Below are positions 18,001 to 26,116 of a stretch of 64,000 bases of DNA, piece by piece (within the stretch, counting starts at the first letter, position 1; each line of letters opens with the position of its first letter). The translations under genes were made by a program, and so were the position numbers. Source of the DNA: Stenotrophomonas beteli. GTDB taxonomy: Bacteria > Pseudomonadota > Gammaproteobacteria > Xanthomonadales > Xanthomonadaceae. The notes beneath the pieces were generated by a model. That model ran no database searches. It was not told where the DNA came from and saw only the letters and a program-made list of their open reading frames with translations. The stretch lies in assembly GCF_001431665.1 (NCBI RefSeq), contig NZ_LLXV01000014.1, positions 124,001 to 188,000 on the forward strand, written 5' to 3'.

Positions 18001-18161
18001 TCAGCGTCAACTACGCGCTGGATGACCACTGGTCCTTCAGCCTGGAGGCGATCAACCTGACCGGCGAGGATGTGCGGTGGCGCTCGCGCACGTCGCAGAT
18101 GATCGTCAAGCTGGCAGACCAGAGCCCGCGCTACATGCTGGGCGTCCGCTACAAGTTCTGA
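15033..18161 (+). CDS. TonB-dependent receptor, xylan locus
   Basis: The 1042-residue protein has a signal peptide ending near AFAQ (about 30), a plug domain with LDAVQVTGIRNSLSQAM, DIGKFPDTNLAESLQRITG and ARGFGPQFNMVTLNGR, and a 22-strand-type barrel ending in GVRYKF with terminal Phe. It is of the large TonB receptor subfamily tied to carbohydrate uptake in Xanthomonas and Caulobacter. ATG 15033 was chosen for the signal peptide and the preceding GAGGAT; the frame stays open to 14838 but those residues look non-coding. It probably imports xylo-oligosaccharides, being led by a XylR-type palindrome and followed by xylan genes. The exact ligand is inference. Confidence 0.88.
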   Translation: MSRTLAKFRSRAMFTFVGGALVINPAFAQDAAPSAGQPPQGQSQPTQLDAVQVTGIRNSLSQAMDIKRDSAGVVDAISAEDIGKFPDTNLAESLQRITGISIERRDGEGAQVTARGFGPQFNMVTLNGRQMPGADAFGASGQVAIGGVDGGTRAFNFAQLAAEAINGIEVYKTSQAQVPSGGIGATINILTSRPLDHAGIVANAGAKLVSDQSQPFDNDLTPELSGIFSYSNPEKTFGVSLSASQQKRKGGSVQATENYWNVQPWTGSMPGNPAVVNAPAVGQLYARPNDLRYAFSEFERERVNGQAVLQFAPTDSLTLTVDYTYSTNEITENRGEQGMWLQNSNYTNVEFDTSGAVATPVYIREIAGTKDFGLEQQRSMQEYKLGSLGFNAVWNVSDRFKLSFDAHNSKNESRPNDPLTGGGSIFMSIAGTNNCTRGPHCGGSWVQELNFNNGLPVGTQVWYPSTADAIAGTNGVVNPGFQEGEVGTQVLRVNAQTQISEIKQARVDGEWNFDHGRFQFGVDTNKSTTHRIQAAEAYSTLGDWGVANVDRDTAAGLMDLLQPVNIVGLFDDYSANSWPAWRGNAGQLAQWASREYGVGLGVNPQRAADNFVEEKTKAAYFQVELDGELGGLRTNTRLGVRYETTDVVSTSVIAVPESIEWQANNDFRIVLSDEQQPFTEKARYSYILPNLDFSIDLTEELKGRVSFGKSIARAPYGNLYAGPGAQQPFGSVLIDPSSRASGNSQNPSLKPLESDNLDLGLEWYFADASYVSLTYWNKSVSNFIGNTVVQESLYGLTDPTSGPDARAALDFLTSGACVAQVGPANAAACSANDTSLFTALALLRNNPAGLGAYNGTDAQVLATEAAYDLYGQANDPLYQFNVNRPINQNKSKLHGWELGGQYFFGDTGFGVLANYTVVKGDVGYNNGGDPGIDQFSLTGLSDTANAMLMYEKYGWSVRLAWNWRDQYLILANQGSSRNPYYVEPYEQWDLSVNYALDDHWSFSLEAINLTGEDVRWRSRTSQMIVKLADQSPRYMLGVRYKF

Positions 18162-18185
18162 GCCTGGCCGCCGATGCGCCCGGCA

Positions 18186-18212
18186 CGGCACCGCTGCCCG
18201 CCAGCGGTGCCG
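18186..18212 (+). terminator. Hairpin after the TonB receptor gene
   Basis: CGGCACCGCTG (18186-18196) and CAGCGGTGCCG (18202-18212) form a perfect 11-bp stem with a 5-base loop, 25 bp after the stop codon. No T run follows, so it is more likely an mRNA 3' stabiliser or partial attenuator than a full terminator. Confidence 0.4.
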
Positions 18213-18291
18213 CGCCGGGACGGTGTCGCCGCACCTGTCGCGCCTGCGCTACCCTGCTGGCCAGCCACCTAACACTGGACTGGATACCCCG

Positions 18292-19050
18292 ATGGCCCGC
18301 TATGAAATGCTCAACAACATCGCGCATCGGGACCTGAAGGTCTCCACCGGATTCGGGCCACAGTTCGGCGACGCGGTGGGCATGGTGCCCGCCTATCCCA
18401 GCGAGTTTGCCGAGCTCCAGCGCGAGTATCCGATTTTCCTGCGCAGGGAGGCCGGAACCGGGTCATGGCAGTCCGTGGCCCTGCTGGGTTTCGAGCAACA
18501 CGAAAACCTGTTCCTGCAGGAGGGGCGCTGGAACGCCTCCTATCTGCCCGGCGCGGCCGCAAGAGGGCCGTTCCTGATCGGCTTCCAGGAACACTATGTC
18601 GATGGCGTGCTCACCCAGGACGCGGTGATGCACGTGGACCTGGACCATCCGCGTGTCACCAGCGGCGGCGGTGAGCCGGTGTTCCTGCCGCAGGGCGGCA
18701 ACACGCCTTACCTGGACCACATCGCAGGGGTGCTGCGCGGCATCCACGATGGCGGCGCGTTCGCGGCCGCAATGTTTACGATGCTTGACGACAGCGGCCT
18801 GATCCAGCCGGTCACGCTCGACGTGCAGGTCACGCAGCGTCACCGGGTGAGCGTGAACGGATTGCATGGCATCGACCGTGAGCGCCTGGCGGCGCTGGAC
18901 AGTGCACGCCTGGCGGCACTGAACCGCGCCGGTTACCTTGAAGGTGCGTACCTGATGCTGGCCTCGTTGCACAACATGCGCCGCCTGATTGCCGAGAAGC
19001 AGCGCCGCCTCCGCGTCCAGGACGCCGCAACGCAGCCGGCCAGGAACTGA
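18292..19050 (+). CDS. SapC family protein
   Basis: The 252-residue protein begins MARYEMLNNIAHRDLKV and holds the SapC features AYPSEFAELQREYPIFLR, LLGFEQHENLFL and GPFLIGF. There is no signal peptide. SapC was first named as a Campylobacter S-layer-related protein, but in Xanthomonadaceae and Caulobacter it recurs in TonB receptor loci beside cupin-like proteins and flavin-dependent halogenases, as here. Its biochemical role is unknown. ATG 18292 was taken because upstream residues of the frame are not family-like. The next gene starts 3 bp after the stop. Confidence 0.82.
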   Translation: MARYEMLNNIAHRDLKVSTGFGPQFGDAVGMVPAYPSEFAELQREYPIFLRREAGTGSWQSVALLGFEQHENLFLQEGRWNASYLPGAAARGPFLIGFQEHYVDGVLTQDAVMHVDLDHPRVTSGGGEPVFLPQGGNTPYLDHIAGVLRGIHDGGAFAAAMFTMLDDSGLIQPVTLDVQVTQRHRVSVNGLHGIDRERLAALDSARLAALNRAGYLEGAYLMLASLHNMRRLIAEKQRRLRVQDAATQPARN

Positions 19051-19053
19051 CCG

Positions 19054-20076
19054 GTGCGGGCGAGCCAGCCGATGCGGATCCTGGAAGGCGTCGATCCAGC
19101 CGAACTGCCGTTGGCTGCCCTGGCGGAGGCAGGTGAGCCGGCCGTACTGCGCGGCATCGCCAGCGGTTGGCCGCTGGTCCAGGCGGGCGTGCGCTCGGCG
19201 CAGGACGCGATGGCCTATCTATGCAGCGCCGATGCGGGCGGGCCGATCCAGTACTCGTTCGGCGGCGCCGAAATCGACGGCCGTCCGTTCTACAGCGCGG
19301 ACTTCACCCGGTTGAACTTCGAGGTGCGGCGCGGCGTGCTGGCCCAGGTGCTGGGGGAGATCGCCTCGACGCTGCAGGCCCCGCGGCCGCCGACCTATTA
19401 CGTGGCGGCGCTGCCGATCGAGCGGGCACTGCGGCCGGCGTTCGCACAGGCCAACGACGCCGGGCTGGCGAAGCAGGGCATCGATGCCACGGCCAGCATC
19501 TGGATCGGCAACCGGGTGACGGCCTCGTGCCACTTCGACACGCCCGACAACCTCGCCTGCTGCGCGGTGGGGCAGCGCGAGTTCACCCTGTTCCCGCCCG
19601 ACCAGATCGACAATCTGTATCCGGGCCCGCTCGATCCCACGCCCGGTGGCCAGGTGGTGAGCGTGGTGGACTTCGAGCGCCCCGACTTCGATCGGTACCC
19701 GCGTTTCCGCGACGCGCTGGCGCATGCACGCAGCGCGGTGCTTGGGCCCGGCGATGCGATCTTCATTCCCAGCATGTGGTGGCACCATGTGCGCAGCCTG
19801 GCGCCGTTCAACGTGCTGGTGAACTACTGGTGGCGAAGCTCGCCGGCCTGGCTGGGGTCTCCACTGGCGGCGCTGCAGCACGCGATGTGGGCCGTGCGCG
19901 ACCTGCCAGCGCGCGAAAAACAGGCCTGGGAAGGGCTCTTCCACTACTACGTATTCGGCCCCGGCGCGCACGCCGGGCAGCACCTGCCTGACGCCGCACG
20001 CGGAGATCTGGCACCGTTCGACGAGCCGCGCGCGCGCCGCATGCGCGCGATGCTGCTGGGCAGGCTCAACCGTTGA
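19054..20076 (+). CDS. Cupin-like (JmjC-type) protein
   Basis: The 340-residue protein resembles cupin_8/JmjC oxygenase-like proteins. It has SCHFDTPDNLACCAVGQREFTLFPPDQ, which supplies the HxD metal motif (about 167-169), and a later His in FIPSMWWHHVRSL, with FNVLVNYWW after it. Family members are Fe(II)/2-oxoglutarate hydroxylases, but the substrate here is unknown. GTG 19054 has AGGAA 7 bases upstream; ATG 19072 (MRILEG) is an alternative start. It overlaps the frame of the following halogenase region closely, so SapC, cupin and halogenase genes look like one operon. Confidence 0.78.
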   Translation: MRASQPMRILEGVDPAELPLAALAEAGEPAVLRGIASGWPLVQAGVRSAQDAMAYLCSADAGGPIQYSFGGAEIDGRPFYSADFTRLNFEVRRGVLAQVLGEIASTLQAPRPPTYYVAALPIERALRPAFAQANDAGLAKQGIDATASIWIGNRVTASCHFDTPDNLACCAVGQREFTLFPPDQIDNLYPGPLDPTPGGQVVSVVDFERPDFDRYPRFRDALAHARSAVLGPGDAIFIPSMWWHHVRSLAPFNVLVNYWWRSSPAWLGSPLAALQHAMWAVRDLPAREKQAWEGLFHYYVFGPGAHAGQHLPDAARGDLAPFDEPRARRMRAMLLGRLNR

Positions 20077-20090
20077 GAAGGAGCGCCGTA

Positions 20091-21620
20091 ATGGATACCG
20101 AGAGCACACCGGCAGGACGCATCCGCAGGGTGGTCATCGCCGGCGGCGGGACGGCGGGATGGCTGGCCGGCTGCGCGCTGGCGCACCAGTTCCGTGACCA
20201 GCTGGAGATCACCCTGGTCGAGTCCGAGCAGATCGGCACCGTCGGTGTCGGCGAGTCCACCGTGCCGCCCATCCGCACCTTCCATCGCTTCCTGCAGATC
20301 GACGAACAGGAGTTCCTGCGCGCGGTGGCCGGCACCTTCAAGCTGTCGATCTCGTTCGAGAACTGGCGGCTGCCGGGCGAGCGCTTCTTCCACCCGTTCG
20401 GCACCATCGGCCACGGCACCTGGGCAGCACCGTTCCATCACTTCTGGCTGGACAGCCTTCGCCGCGGCATGCCTTCGGACCTGGGTGACTTCTGCCTGGA
20501 GAGCGTTGCCTCGCGGGGCGACCGCTTCTCGTTGCAGACCCAGCCGCAGGCCAGCTATGCCTACCACTTCGATGCCGGGCTGTATGCGCGGTTCCTGCGG
20601 CGCAGGGCCGAGGCCCATGGCCTGCGCCGGATCGAAGGCAGGATCGCGCAGGTCCGGCAGCATGCACACGACGGGTCGGTGCAGGCGCTGGTGCTGGAGG
20701 ACGGGCAGGTGGTGGAAGGGGATCTGTTCATCGACTGCACCGGCTTCCGCGGCCTGCTGATCGAACAAACGCTGGGCACCGGCTACGAGGACTGGCACGA
20801 ATGGCTGCCGTGCGACCGGGCGGTGGCCGTGCAGACCGAAGCGGTTGCTCCACCCGTGCCATACACCCGCGCGATCGCCCACGAAGCAGGGTGGCGCTGG
20901 CACATCGCGCTGCAACACCGGGTCGGCTGCGGGCTGGTGTATTCCAGCCGCCATCTGTCCGATGACGAGGCCACGGCGAAGCTGCTGCGCGACGTGGGGG
21001 CTCCGCCCTTGCGCGATCCCTGGCAGGTGCCGTTCCGCAGCGGGCGTCGGCTGAAGGCCTGGAACAGGAACGTGGTGGCACTGGGGCTGGCAAGCGGCTT
21101 CATCGAACCCCTGGAATCGACCAGCATCCATCTGACGATCAGCGCCGTGGTGCGCCTGATCCAGCTGTTCCCGTTCGACGGCATCAGTGCGTCGCTGGTG
21201 CAGCTGTACAACGACGTCAGCCGGCAGGAAATGGAGCACGTGCGCGACTTCATCATCCTGCACTACCACGCCACGCAGCGCTCCGAACCGATGTGGAAAG
21301 CGTGCCGCGAAATGCGCGTGCCCGAATCGCTGCAGCAGCGGTTGCAGGCGTGGCGCGAACGTGCGCACGCCTGGCAGGATCCCGGCGAGCTGTTCCGCGT
21401 CGAGTCCTGGACCAGCGTGCTGCTCGGCCAGGGCATTCCGCCAGGCCCGCCGCATCCGCTGGCGCGGGCCGTGAGTGACGCCGATCTGCGCACCTTGTTG
21501 AAGGGTATCCAGCAGCCCGTCCAGCAGGCCGCTGCGCAGATGCCGACGCAGGCAGAGTTCATCGCGCACTACTGCAGATCCGGCGCGGACGTGTGGCGTC
21601 CGATCGCAACGACGGCATAG
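20091..21620 (+). CDS. Flavin-dependent tryptophan halogenase-family protein
   Basis: The 509-residue protein has the FAD loop IAGGGTAGW (about 16-24), GVGESTVPPI, the catalytic Lys in GTFKL (K84) and Glu in PLEST (E342). The second family motif, normally GWxWxIP, reads GWRWHIA here (267-273), so the Pro is replaced by Ala. Enzymes of this TonB-receptor-linked group (BrvH, Xanthomonas halogenases) brominate indoles in vitro, but their natural substrate is not known. ATG 20091 follows AAGGAG and is preferred to the in-frame TTG 20073. It is the last gene of the TonB/SapC/cupin series; xylB follows after its own operator. Confidence 0.85.
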   Translation: MDTESTPAGRIRRVVIAGGGTAGWLAGCALAHQFRDQLEITLVESEQIGTVGVGESTVPPIRTFHRFLQIDEQEFLRAVAGTFKLSISFENWRLPGERFFHPFGTIGHGTWAAPFHHFWLDSLRRGMPSDLGDFCLESVASRGDRFSLQTQPQASYAYHFDAGLYARFLRRRAEAHGLRRIEGRIAQVRQHAHDGSVQALVLEDGQVVEGDLFIDCTGFRGLLIEQTLGTGYEDWHEWLPCDRAVAVQTEAVAPPVPYTRAIAHEAGWRWHIALQHRVGCGLVYSSRHLSDDEATAKLLRDVGAPPLRDPWQVPFRSGRRLKAWNRNVVALGLASGFIEPLESTSIHLTISAVVRLIQLFPFDGISASLVQLYNDVSRQEMEHVRDFIILHYHATQRSEPMWKACREMRVPESLQQRLQAWRERAHAWQDPGELFRVESWTSVLLGQGIPPGPPHPLARAVSDADLRTLLKGIQQPVQQAAAQMPTQAEFIAHYCRSGADVWRPIATTA

Positions 21621-21643
21621 CAGGGTTTTGCGTTGCAGCACGC

Positions 21644-21677
21644 TTTTTCCGCTGCAGCTGGTTACAGTGCGGAAAAA
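21644..21677. repeat. Inverted repeat TTTTTCCGC / GCGGAAAAA
   Basis: A 9-bp perfect inverted repeat with a 16-base loop lies 24 bp after the halogenase stop. The A/T ends outside a GC stem suit a bidirectional factor-independent terminator-like element that separates the halogenase and xylB units, although the loop is long. Confidence 0.35.
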
Positions 21678-21748
21678 CCGCAGGCGATGGCGCATGCGGT
21701 GGCAACGAGGGGGCCGTGCAGCATGCCCCCTTTTTGAGTCCATGGAAT

Positions 21749-21762
21749 GTTAGCGCTACCTT
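21749..21762. promoter_or_regulatory. XylR-type operator before xylB
   Basis: TGTTAGCGCTACCT shares 12 of 14 bases with the palindrome upstream of the TonB receptor and keeps the TAGCGCTA core. It ends 23 bp before the xylB ATG, where a bound repressor would block promoter clearance. Assignment to the local LacI protein is by position and symmetry. Confidence 0.6.
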
Positions 21763-21785
21763 TTTGTTGATCGGAGGCGGTTTCG

Positions 21786-23279
21786 ATGGGTCTGGTTGCA
21801 GGGATCGATGCAGGGACGCAGAGCTTGAAGGTGCTGGTCTACGACCCGCAGGCGCAAGCGGTGGCCGCCGCCGCCAGCGCGCCGCTCACGCTGGACAGTG
21901 CGGCCGACGGCAGCCGCGAGCAGGCACCCGCCGATTGGGTAGCGGCCCTCCACGATTGCTTCGCCCGGATCGATCCCGCGCTGCGCGCACGCATCGTCGC
22001 GCTGGCGGTATCGGGCCAGCAGCATGGGTTCGTGCCGGTGGATGCGGCAGGCGAGGTACTGGCGCCGGCCAAGCTGTGGTGCGATACCAGCACGTCGGCC
22101 GAATGCTCGCAGATCATGGCCGCCGTTGGCGGGATCCAGCGGACCATCGCCATTGCGGGCAACCCGATCCTGGCCGGCTACACCGCTTCCAAGCTGCCGT
22201 GGACCCGGACCCACCGGGCCGACGCCTACGCGCGGCTGGCGACCATCCTGCTGCCGCACGACTACCTGAATTTCGTGTTGACCGGACAGCGGTTCTGCGA
22301 ACTGGGCGATGCGTCCGGAACCGGTTGGCTGGACGTGCGCACACGCACGTGGTCGCAGGAACTGCTGCGCGCAACCGATCCTGATCGCGATCTGGGCGCC
22401 TGCCTGCCGCCGATCGCCGCACCTGACGCCCTGTTTGACATCGCGCCTGCTGCGGCAGCCGCGCTGGGGCTGCCGGCGACGGTAAAGGTGGCCGTTGGCG
22501 GTGGAGACAACATGATGGCCGCGATCGGCACTGGCTGCGTCACCGAAGGGCGCCTGGCGATGAGCCTGGGAACGTCCGGAACGCTGTTTGCCTACTCCGG
22601 CTCGCCGGTGATCGATGCCGACGGCGCCTGGGCAGCGTTCTGCTCGTCCACGGGGGGCTGGCTGCCGCTGATCTGCACCATGAACTGCACCGTGGCGACC
22701 GAACAGGTGGCCCGAGCCTTCGGCTTCAGCACACGCGACGGCGATGCGCACCTGCGCGCGACGACACCGGGAGCAGGCGGGCTGGTGATGCTGCCCTTCC
22801 TCAATGGCGAGCGCACCCCCGACCTGCCGCTCGGCAAGGGCGTGCTGGCCGGCCTGGACACCGCCAATTTCACTCCCGCACATATCTACCGCGCCGCCAT
22901 GGAGGGCGCGACCTACAGCCTGAAGTACGGCTACGACGCCTTCGTGCGCGCGGGCATGCAGTTCGATCGCATCGTGCTCACCGGCGGTGGCAGCAACAGC
23001 GCTGCGTGGCGTCAGCTGGTGGCCGATGTGTTCGGGCTGCCCGTGGAGGTCCCGGTGCAAGCGGAAGGCGCGGCGTTTGGCGCAGCACTGCAGGCGCTGT
23101 GGGCGCTCGCCCGGGCGCAGGGAGACGCCACCTCGATCAGCGACATCACCGCGCGGCACGTCACCGTCGATCCCGCGCTGTCCGCACGCCCGGCTCCGGA
23201 ACGGAGCGATGCCTATGCACGGGCCTACGCACGCTTCCTCAGTCATCTTGATGCCATCACGCCGCTGCAGCGCGGCTAA
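21786..23279 (+). CDS. xylB: Xylulokinase
   Basis: The 497-residue FGGY-family kinase begins [16 protein letters not shown] (phosphate loop) and has [19 protein letters not shown], the ATPase-fold motif [11 protein letters not shown] and [14 protein letters not shown] near the C terminus. It phosphorylates D-xylulose made by the XylA encoded next. Cytoplasmic. A XylR-type operator lies just upstream and GGAGG precedes the ATG. xylA follows after 43 bp, so the two are likely cotranscribed. Confidence 0.93.
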   Translation: MGLVAGIDAGTQSLKVLVYDPQAQAVAAAASAPLTLDSAADGSREQAPADWVAALHDCFARIDPALRARIVALAVSGQQHGFVPVDAAGEVLAPAKLWCDTSTSAECSQIMAAVGGIQRTIAIAGNPILAGYTASKLPWTRTHRADAYARLATILLPHDYLNFVLTGQRFCELGDASGTGWLDVRTRTWSQELLRATDPDRDLGACLPPIAAPDALFDIAPAAAAALGLPATVKVAVGGGDNMMAAIGTGCVTEGRLAMSLGTSGTLFAYSGSPVIDADGAWAAFCSSTGGWLPLICTMNCTVATEQVARAFGFSTRDGDAHLRATTPGAGGLVMLPFLNGERTPDLPLGKGVLAGLDTANFTPAHIYRAAMEGATYSLKYGYDAFVRAGMQFDRIVLTGGGSNSAAWRQLVADVFGLPVEVPVQAEGAAFGAALQALWALARAQGDATSISDITARHVTVDPALSARPAPERSDAYARAYARFLSHLDAITPLQRG

Positions 23280-23322
23280 TGGCTCCTCCACGACACCCCG
23301 TACAACGACAGGAGCACGCACC

Positions 23323-24657
23323 ATGAGCACGCAGCCCTTCATCGGCGCCAAGGAGTACTTCCCCGGCGTCGGCCGCATTCCGTTCGAGGGCAAGGGCTCG
23401 GACAATCCGCTCGCCTTCAAGGTCTACGATGCGAACCGGGTCATCGCTGGCAAGACCATGCAGGAGCATCTGCGCTTCGCCGTGTGCTACTGGCACACCT
23501 TCTGCAATGCCGGGCACGATCCGTTCGGCCCGGGTACCCGGCAGTTCCCGTGGGAGGCGGCCTCGCCGCTGGCCACGGCCGAGGCGAAAGTGGACGCGGC
23601 GTTCGAGTTCTTCACCAAGCTGGGCGTGCCGTACTGGTGCTTCCACGACATCGACCTGGCGCCGGATGCCGATGACATCGGCCAGTACCAGAAGAACCTC
23701 TCGCATATGGTCGCGCTGGCCAAGGCGCGCCAGGAGGCCACCGGCGTCAAGCTGCTGTGGGGCACGGCCAACCTGTTCTCGCACCCGCGCTACATGAACG
23801 GCGCATCGACCAATCCCGATTTCACCGTGGTCGCGCGCGCCGCGGTGCAGGTCAAGGCTGCACTGGAAGCGACGGTCGAGCTGGGCGGCGAACACTATGT
23901 GTTCTGGGGTGGGCGCGAAGGCTATGCATCGCTGGCCAATACCCAGATGAAGCGCGAGATCGAGCATTTCGCACGTTTCCTCACCATGGCCCGCGACTAC
24001 GGCCGCAGCATCGGCCTGAAGGGCAACTTCCTCATCGAGCCCAAGCCGATGGAGCCGATGAAGCACCAGTACGACTTCGACAGCGCAACGGTGGTGGGCT
24101 TCCTGAAGGAACATGGGCTGGACAAGGACTTCAAGCTCAACATCGAGGCCAACCACGCCACATTGTCCGGGCATACCTTCGAGCACGATCTGCAGGTCGC
24201 GTCCGATCATGGCCTGCTCGGCAGCATCGATGCCAATCGCGGCAATGCGCAGAACGGCTGGGACACCGATCAGTTCCCGAGTGACCTGTACGACACCGTG
24301 GGCGCGATGCTGGTCGTGCTGCGCCAGGGCGGGCTGGAGGGCGGGTTGAACTTCGATGCGAAGGTGCGCCGCGAGTCGACCGACCTGGAGGATCTGTTCA
24401 TTGCCCATATCGGCGGCATGGACGCCTTCGCACGCGGGCTGGAGGTCGCCCATGCACTGCTGACCGAGTCGCCCTGGGAGCAATGGCGCAAGGAGCGCTA
24501 CGCGAGTTTCGACAGCGGCGCCGGCCAGGAGTTCGAGCGCGGCACGCTCAGCCTGCCGGACCTGGCGGGCCTGGCCGCCCGCCTCGGCGAACCGCGCCAG
24601 GCCAGCGGCAAGCAGGAGCGTTACGAAAACCTGCTCAACCAGTACCTGCTGCGCTGA
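23323..24657 (+). CDS. xylA: Xylose isomerase
   Basis: The 444-residue protein is of group II xylose isomerase length. Family segments [14 protein letters not shown], the active-site [18 protein letters not shown] and the metal-binding [14 protein letters not shown] are intact. It converts D-xylose to D-xylulose with two divalent metal ions. ATG 23323 is preceded by AGGAG at good spacing; upstream residues of the open frame belong to an out-of-frame reading of xylB. It sits between xylB and a sugar transporter gene. Confidence 0.95.
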   Translation: MSTQPFIGAKEYFPGVGRIPFEGKGSDNPLAFKVYDANRVIAGKTMQEHLRFAVCYWHTFCNAGHDPFGPGTRQFPWEAASPLATAEAKVDAAFEFFTKLGVPYWCFHDIDLAPDADDIGQYQKNLSHMVALAKARQEATGVKLLWGTANLFSHPRYMNGASTNPDFTVVARAAVQVKAALEATVELGGEHYVFWGGREGYASLANTQMKREIEHFARFLTMARDYGRSIGLKGNFLIEPKPMEPMKHQYDFDSATVVGFLKEHGLDKDFKLNIEANHATLSGHTFEHDLQVASDHGLLGSIDANRGNAQNGWDTDQFPSDLYDTVGAMLVVLRQGGLEGGLNFDAKVRRESTDLEDLFIAHIGGMDAFARGLEVAHALLTESPWEQWRKERYASFDSGAGQEFERGTLSLPDLAGLAARLGEPRQASGKQERYENLLNQYLLR

Positions 24658-24706
24658 GCGCAGCAGGCAGGCCAACGGCGGCAACGGTGCACTCAAGGGG
24701 ACGGGG

Positions 24707-26116
24707 ATGAACCAGGCAGCAGGCAGCGGCGAGAACACCCGGCTGATCGTACTGATCAGCGTGGTAGCGACGATTGGCGGTTTTCTGTTCGGTTTCGACA
24801 GCGGCGTGATCAATGGCACCCAGGACGGCCTGCACCAGGCGTTCCGGTCCGGCGAATGGATGCAGGGGTTCGAGATCGCGTCGATGCTGCTGGGCTGTGC
24901 GGTGGGCGCGTTCAGTGCAGGCCGCCTGGCCGACCGCCTCGGCCGCCGCAACGTGCTGATCCTGTCGGCGGTGATGTTCCTGCTGTCGGCACTCGGTGCA
25001 GGTGCGGCGGTCTCGTCGGGCTGGTTCATTGCGGCGCGGGTGGTGGGCGGATTCGCGGTCGGCGCGGCGAGCGTGATCTCGCCGGCCTACATCGCCGAGG
25101 TCGCTCCGGCCCGCTATCGCGGCCGCCTGGCCACGGTGCAGCAGATCGCCATCATCACCGGGCTCACCGCTGCCTTCCTGTCCAACTACCTGCTGGCGGC
25201 CGCAGCGGGCGCGTCGACCGAGCCACTGTGGGGCGGGCAGGCTGCCTGGCGCTGGATGTTCTGGATGCAGGCCGCGCCATCGCTGGTGTTCCTGCTGCTG
25301 TTGCTGACCATCCCGGAGAGCCCGCGCTACCTGGTGGTAAAGCGGCGCAAGGACGACGCGCTGCGCGTGCTTACCCGGCTGCTCGGCAGCGACAAGGCCC
25401 ACGCCACGCTCGAAGAGATCGATGCCTCGCTGTCCAATGACCACCATCGCCCGCGCCTGTCCGACCTGAAGAGCCGGGCGACCGGGCGGATCCGCCCGAT
25501 TGTGTGGGTCGGCGTCGGGCTGGCCTGCTTCCAGCAGCTGGTCGGCATCAACGTGGTGTTCTATTACGGCGCCGTGCTGTGGCAGGCGGTCGGCTTCTCC
25601 GAGAACGACGCACTGCTGATCAACGTGCTGTCCGGCGCGCTGAGCATTGGCGCCTGCGTGGTCACGGTGCTGCTGATCGACCGGATCGGCCGCAAGCCGT
25701 TGCTGTGGTTCGGTTCGGCCGGGATGTCGCTGTCACTGGCACTGGTGGTGGTGGCCTTTGCCAGCGGTTCGCTGGCCGACGGGCATCTGCAGCTGCCCGG
25801 TCGCATGGGCACGCTGGCCCTGGTGGCGGCCAATGCCTACGTCGTGTTCTTCAATCTGTCCTGGGGCCCGGTGATGTGGGTGATGCTGGGCGAGATGTTC
25901 CCGAACCAGATCCGCGGTTCGGCATTGGCGGTCGCCGGCGCGGCGCAATGGACGTCCAACTTCGTGGTTACGGTGACATTCCCGATGCTGCTGGCCGCGG
26001 CCGGGCTGGCGGCTACCTACGGTATCTACCTGGTGGCGGCGGTCATCTCGGTGATTTTCGTGGTCCGGCATGTGCACGAGACCAAGGGCAAGGAACTGGA
26101 GCAGATGGAAGGATGA
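24707..26116 (+). CDS. MFS sugar:proton symporter (XylE-like)
   Basis: The 469-residue protein has 12 predicted helices and the sugar-porter signatures GFLFGFDSGVINGT (helix 1), RLADRLGRR, PESPRYLV after helix 6, QQLVGINVVFYYG (helix 7) and DRIGRKPLL. It is closest in style to bacterial D-xylose/proton symporters and, following xylBA, most likely imports xylose released in the periplasm. It overlaps the next gene by ATGA, so the GH3 lipoprotein is translated with it. Confidence 0.88.
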   Translation: MNQAAGSGENTRLIVLISVVATIGGFLFGFDSGVINGTQDGLHQAFRSGEWMQGFEIASMLLGCAVGAFSAGRLADRLGRRNVLILSAVMFLLSALGAGAAVSSGWFIAARVVGGFAVGAASVISPAYIAEVAPARYRGRLATVQQIAIITGLTAAFLSNYLLAAAAGASTEPLWGGQAAWRWMFWMQAAPSLVFLLLLLTIPESPRYLVVKRRKDDALRVLTRLLGSDKAHATLEEIDASLSNDHHRPRLSDLKSRATGRIRPIVWVGVGLACFQQLVGINVVFYYGAVLWQAVGFSENDALLINVLSGALSIGACVVTVLLIDRIGRKPLLWFGSAGMSLSLALVVVAFASGSLADGHLQLPGRMGTLALVAANAYVVFFNLSWGPVMWVMLGEMFPNQIRGSALAVAGAAQWTSNFVVTVTFPMLLAAAGLAATYGIYLVAAVISVIFVVRHVHETKGKELEQMEG

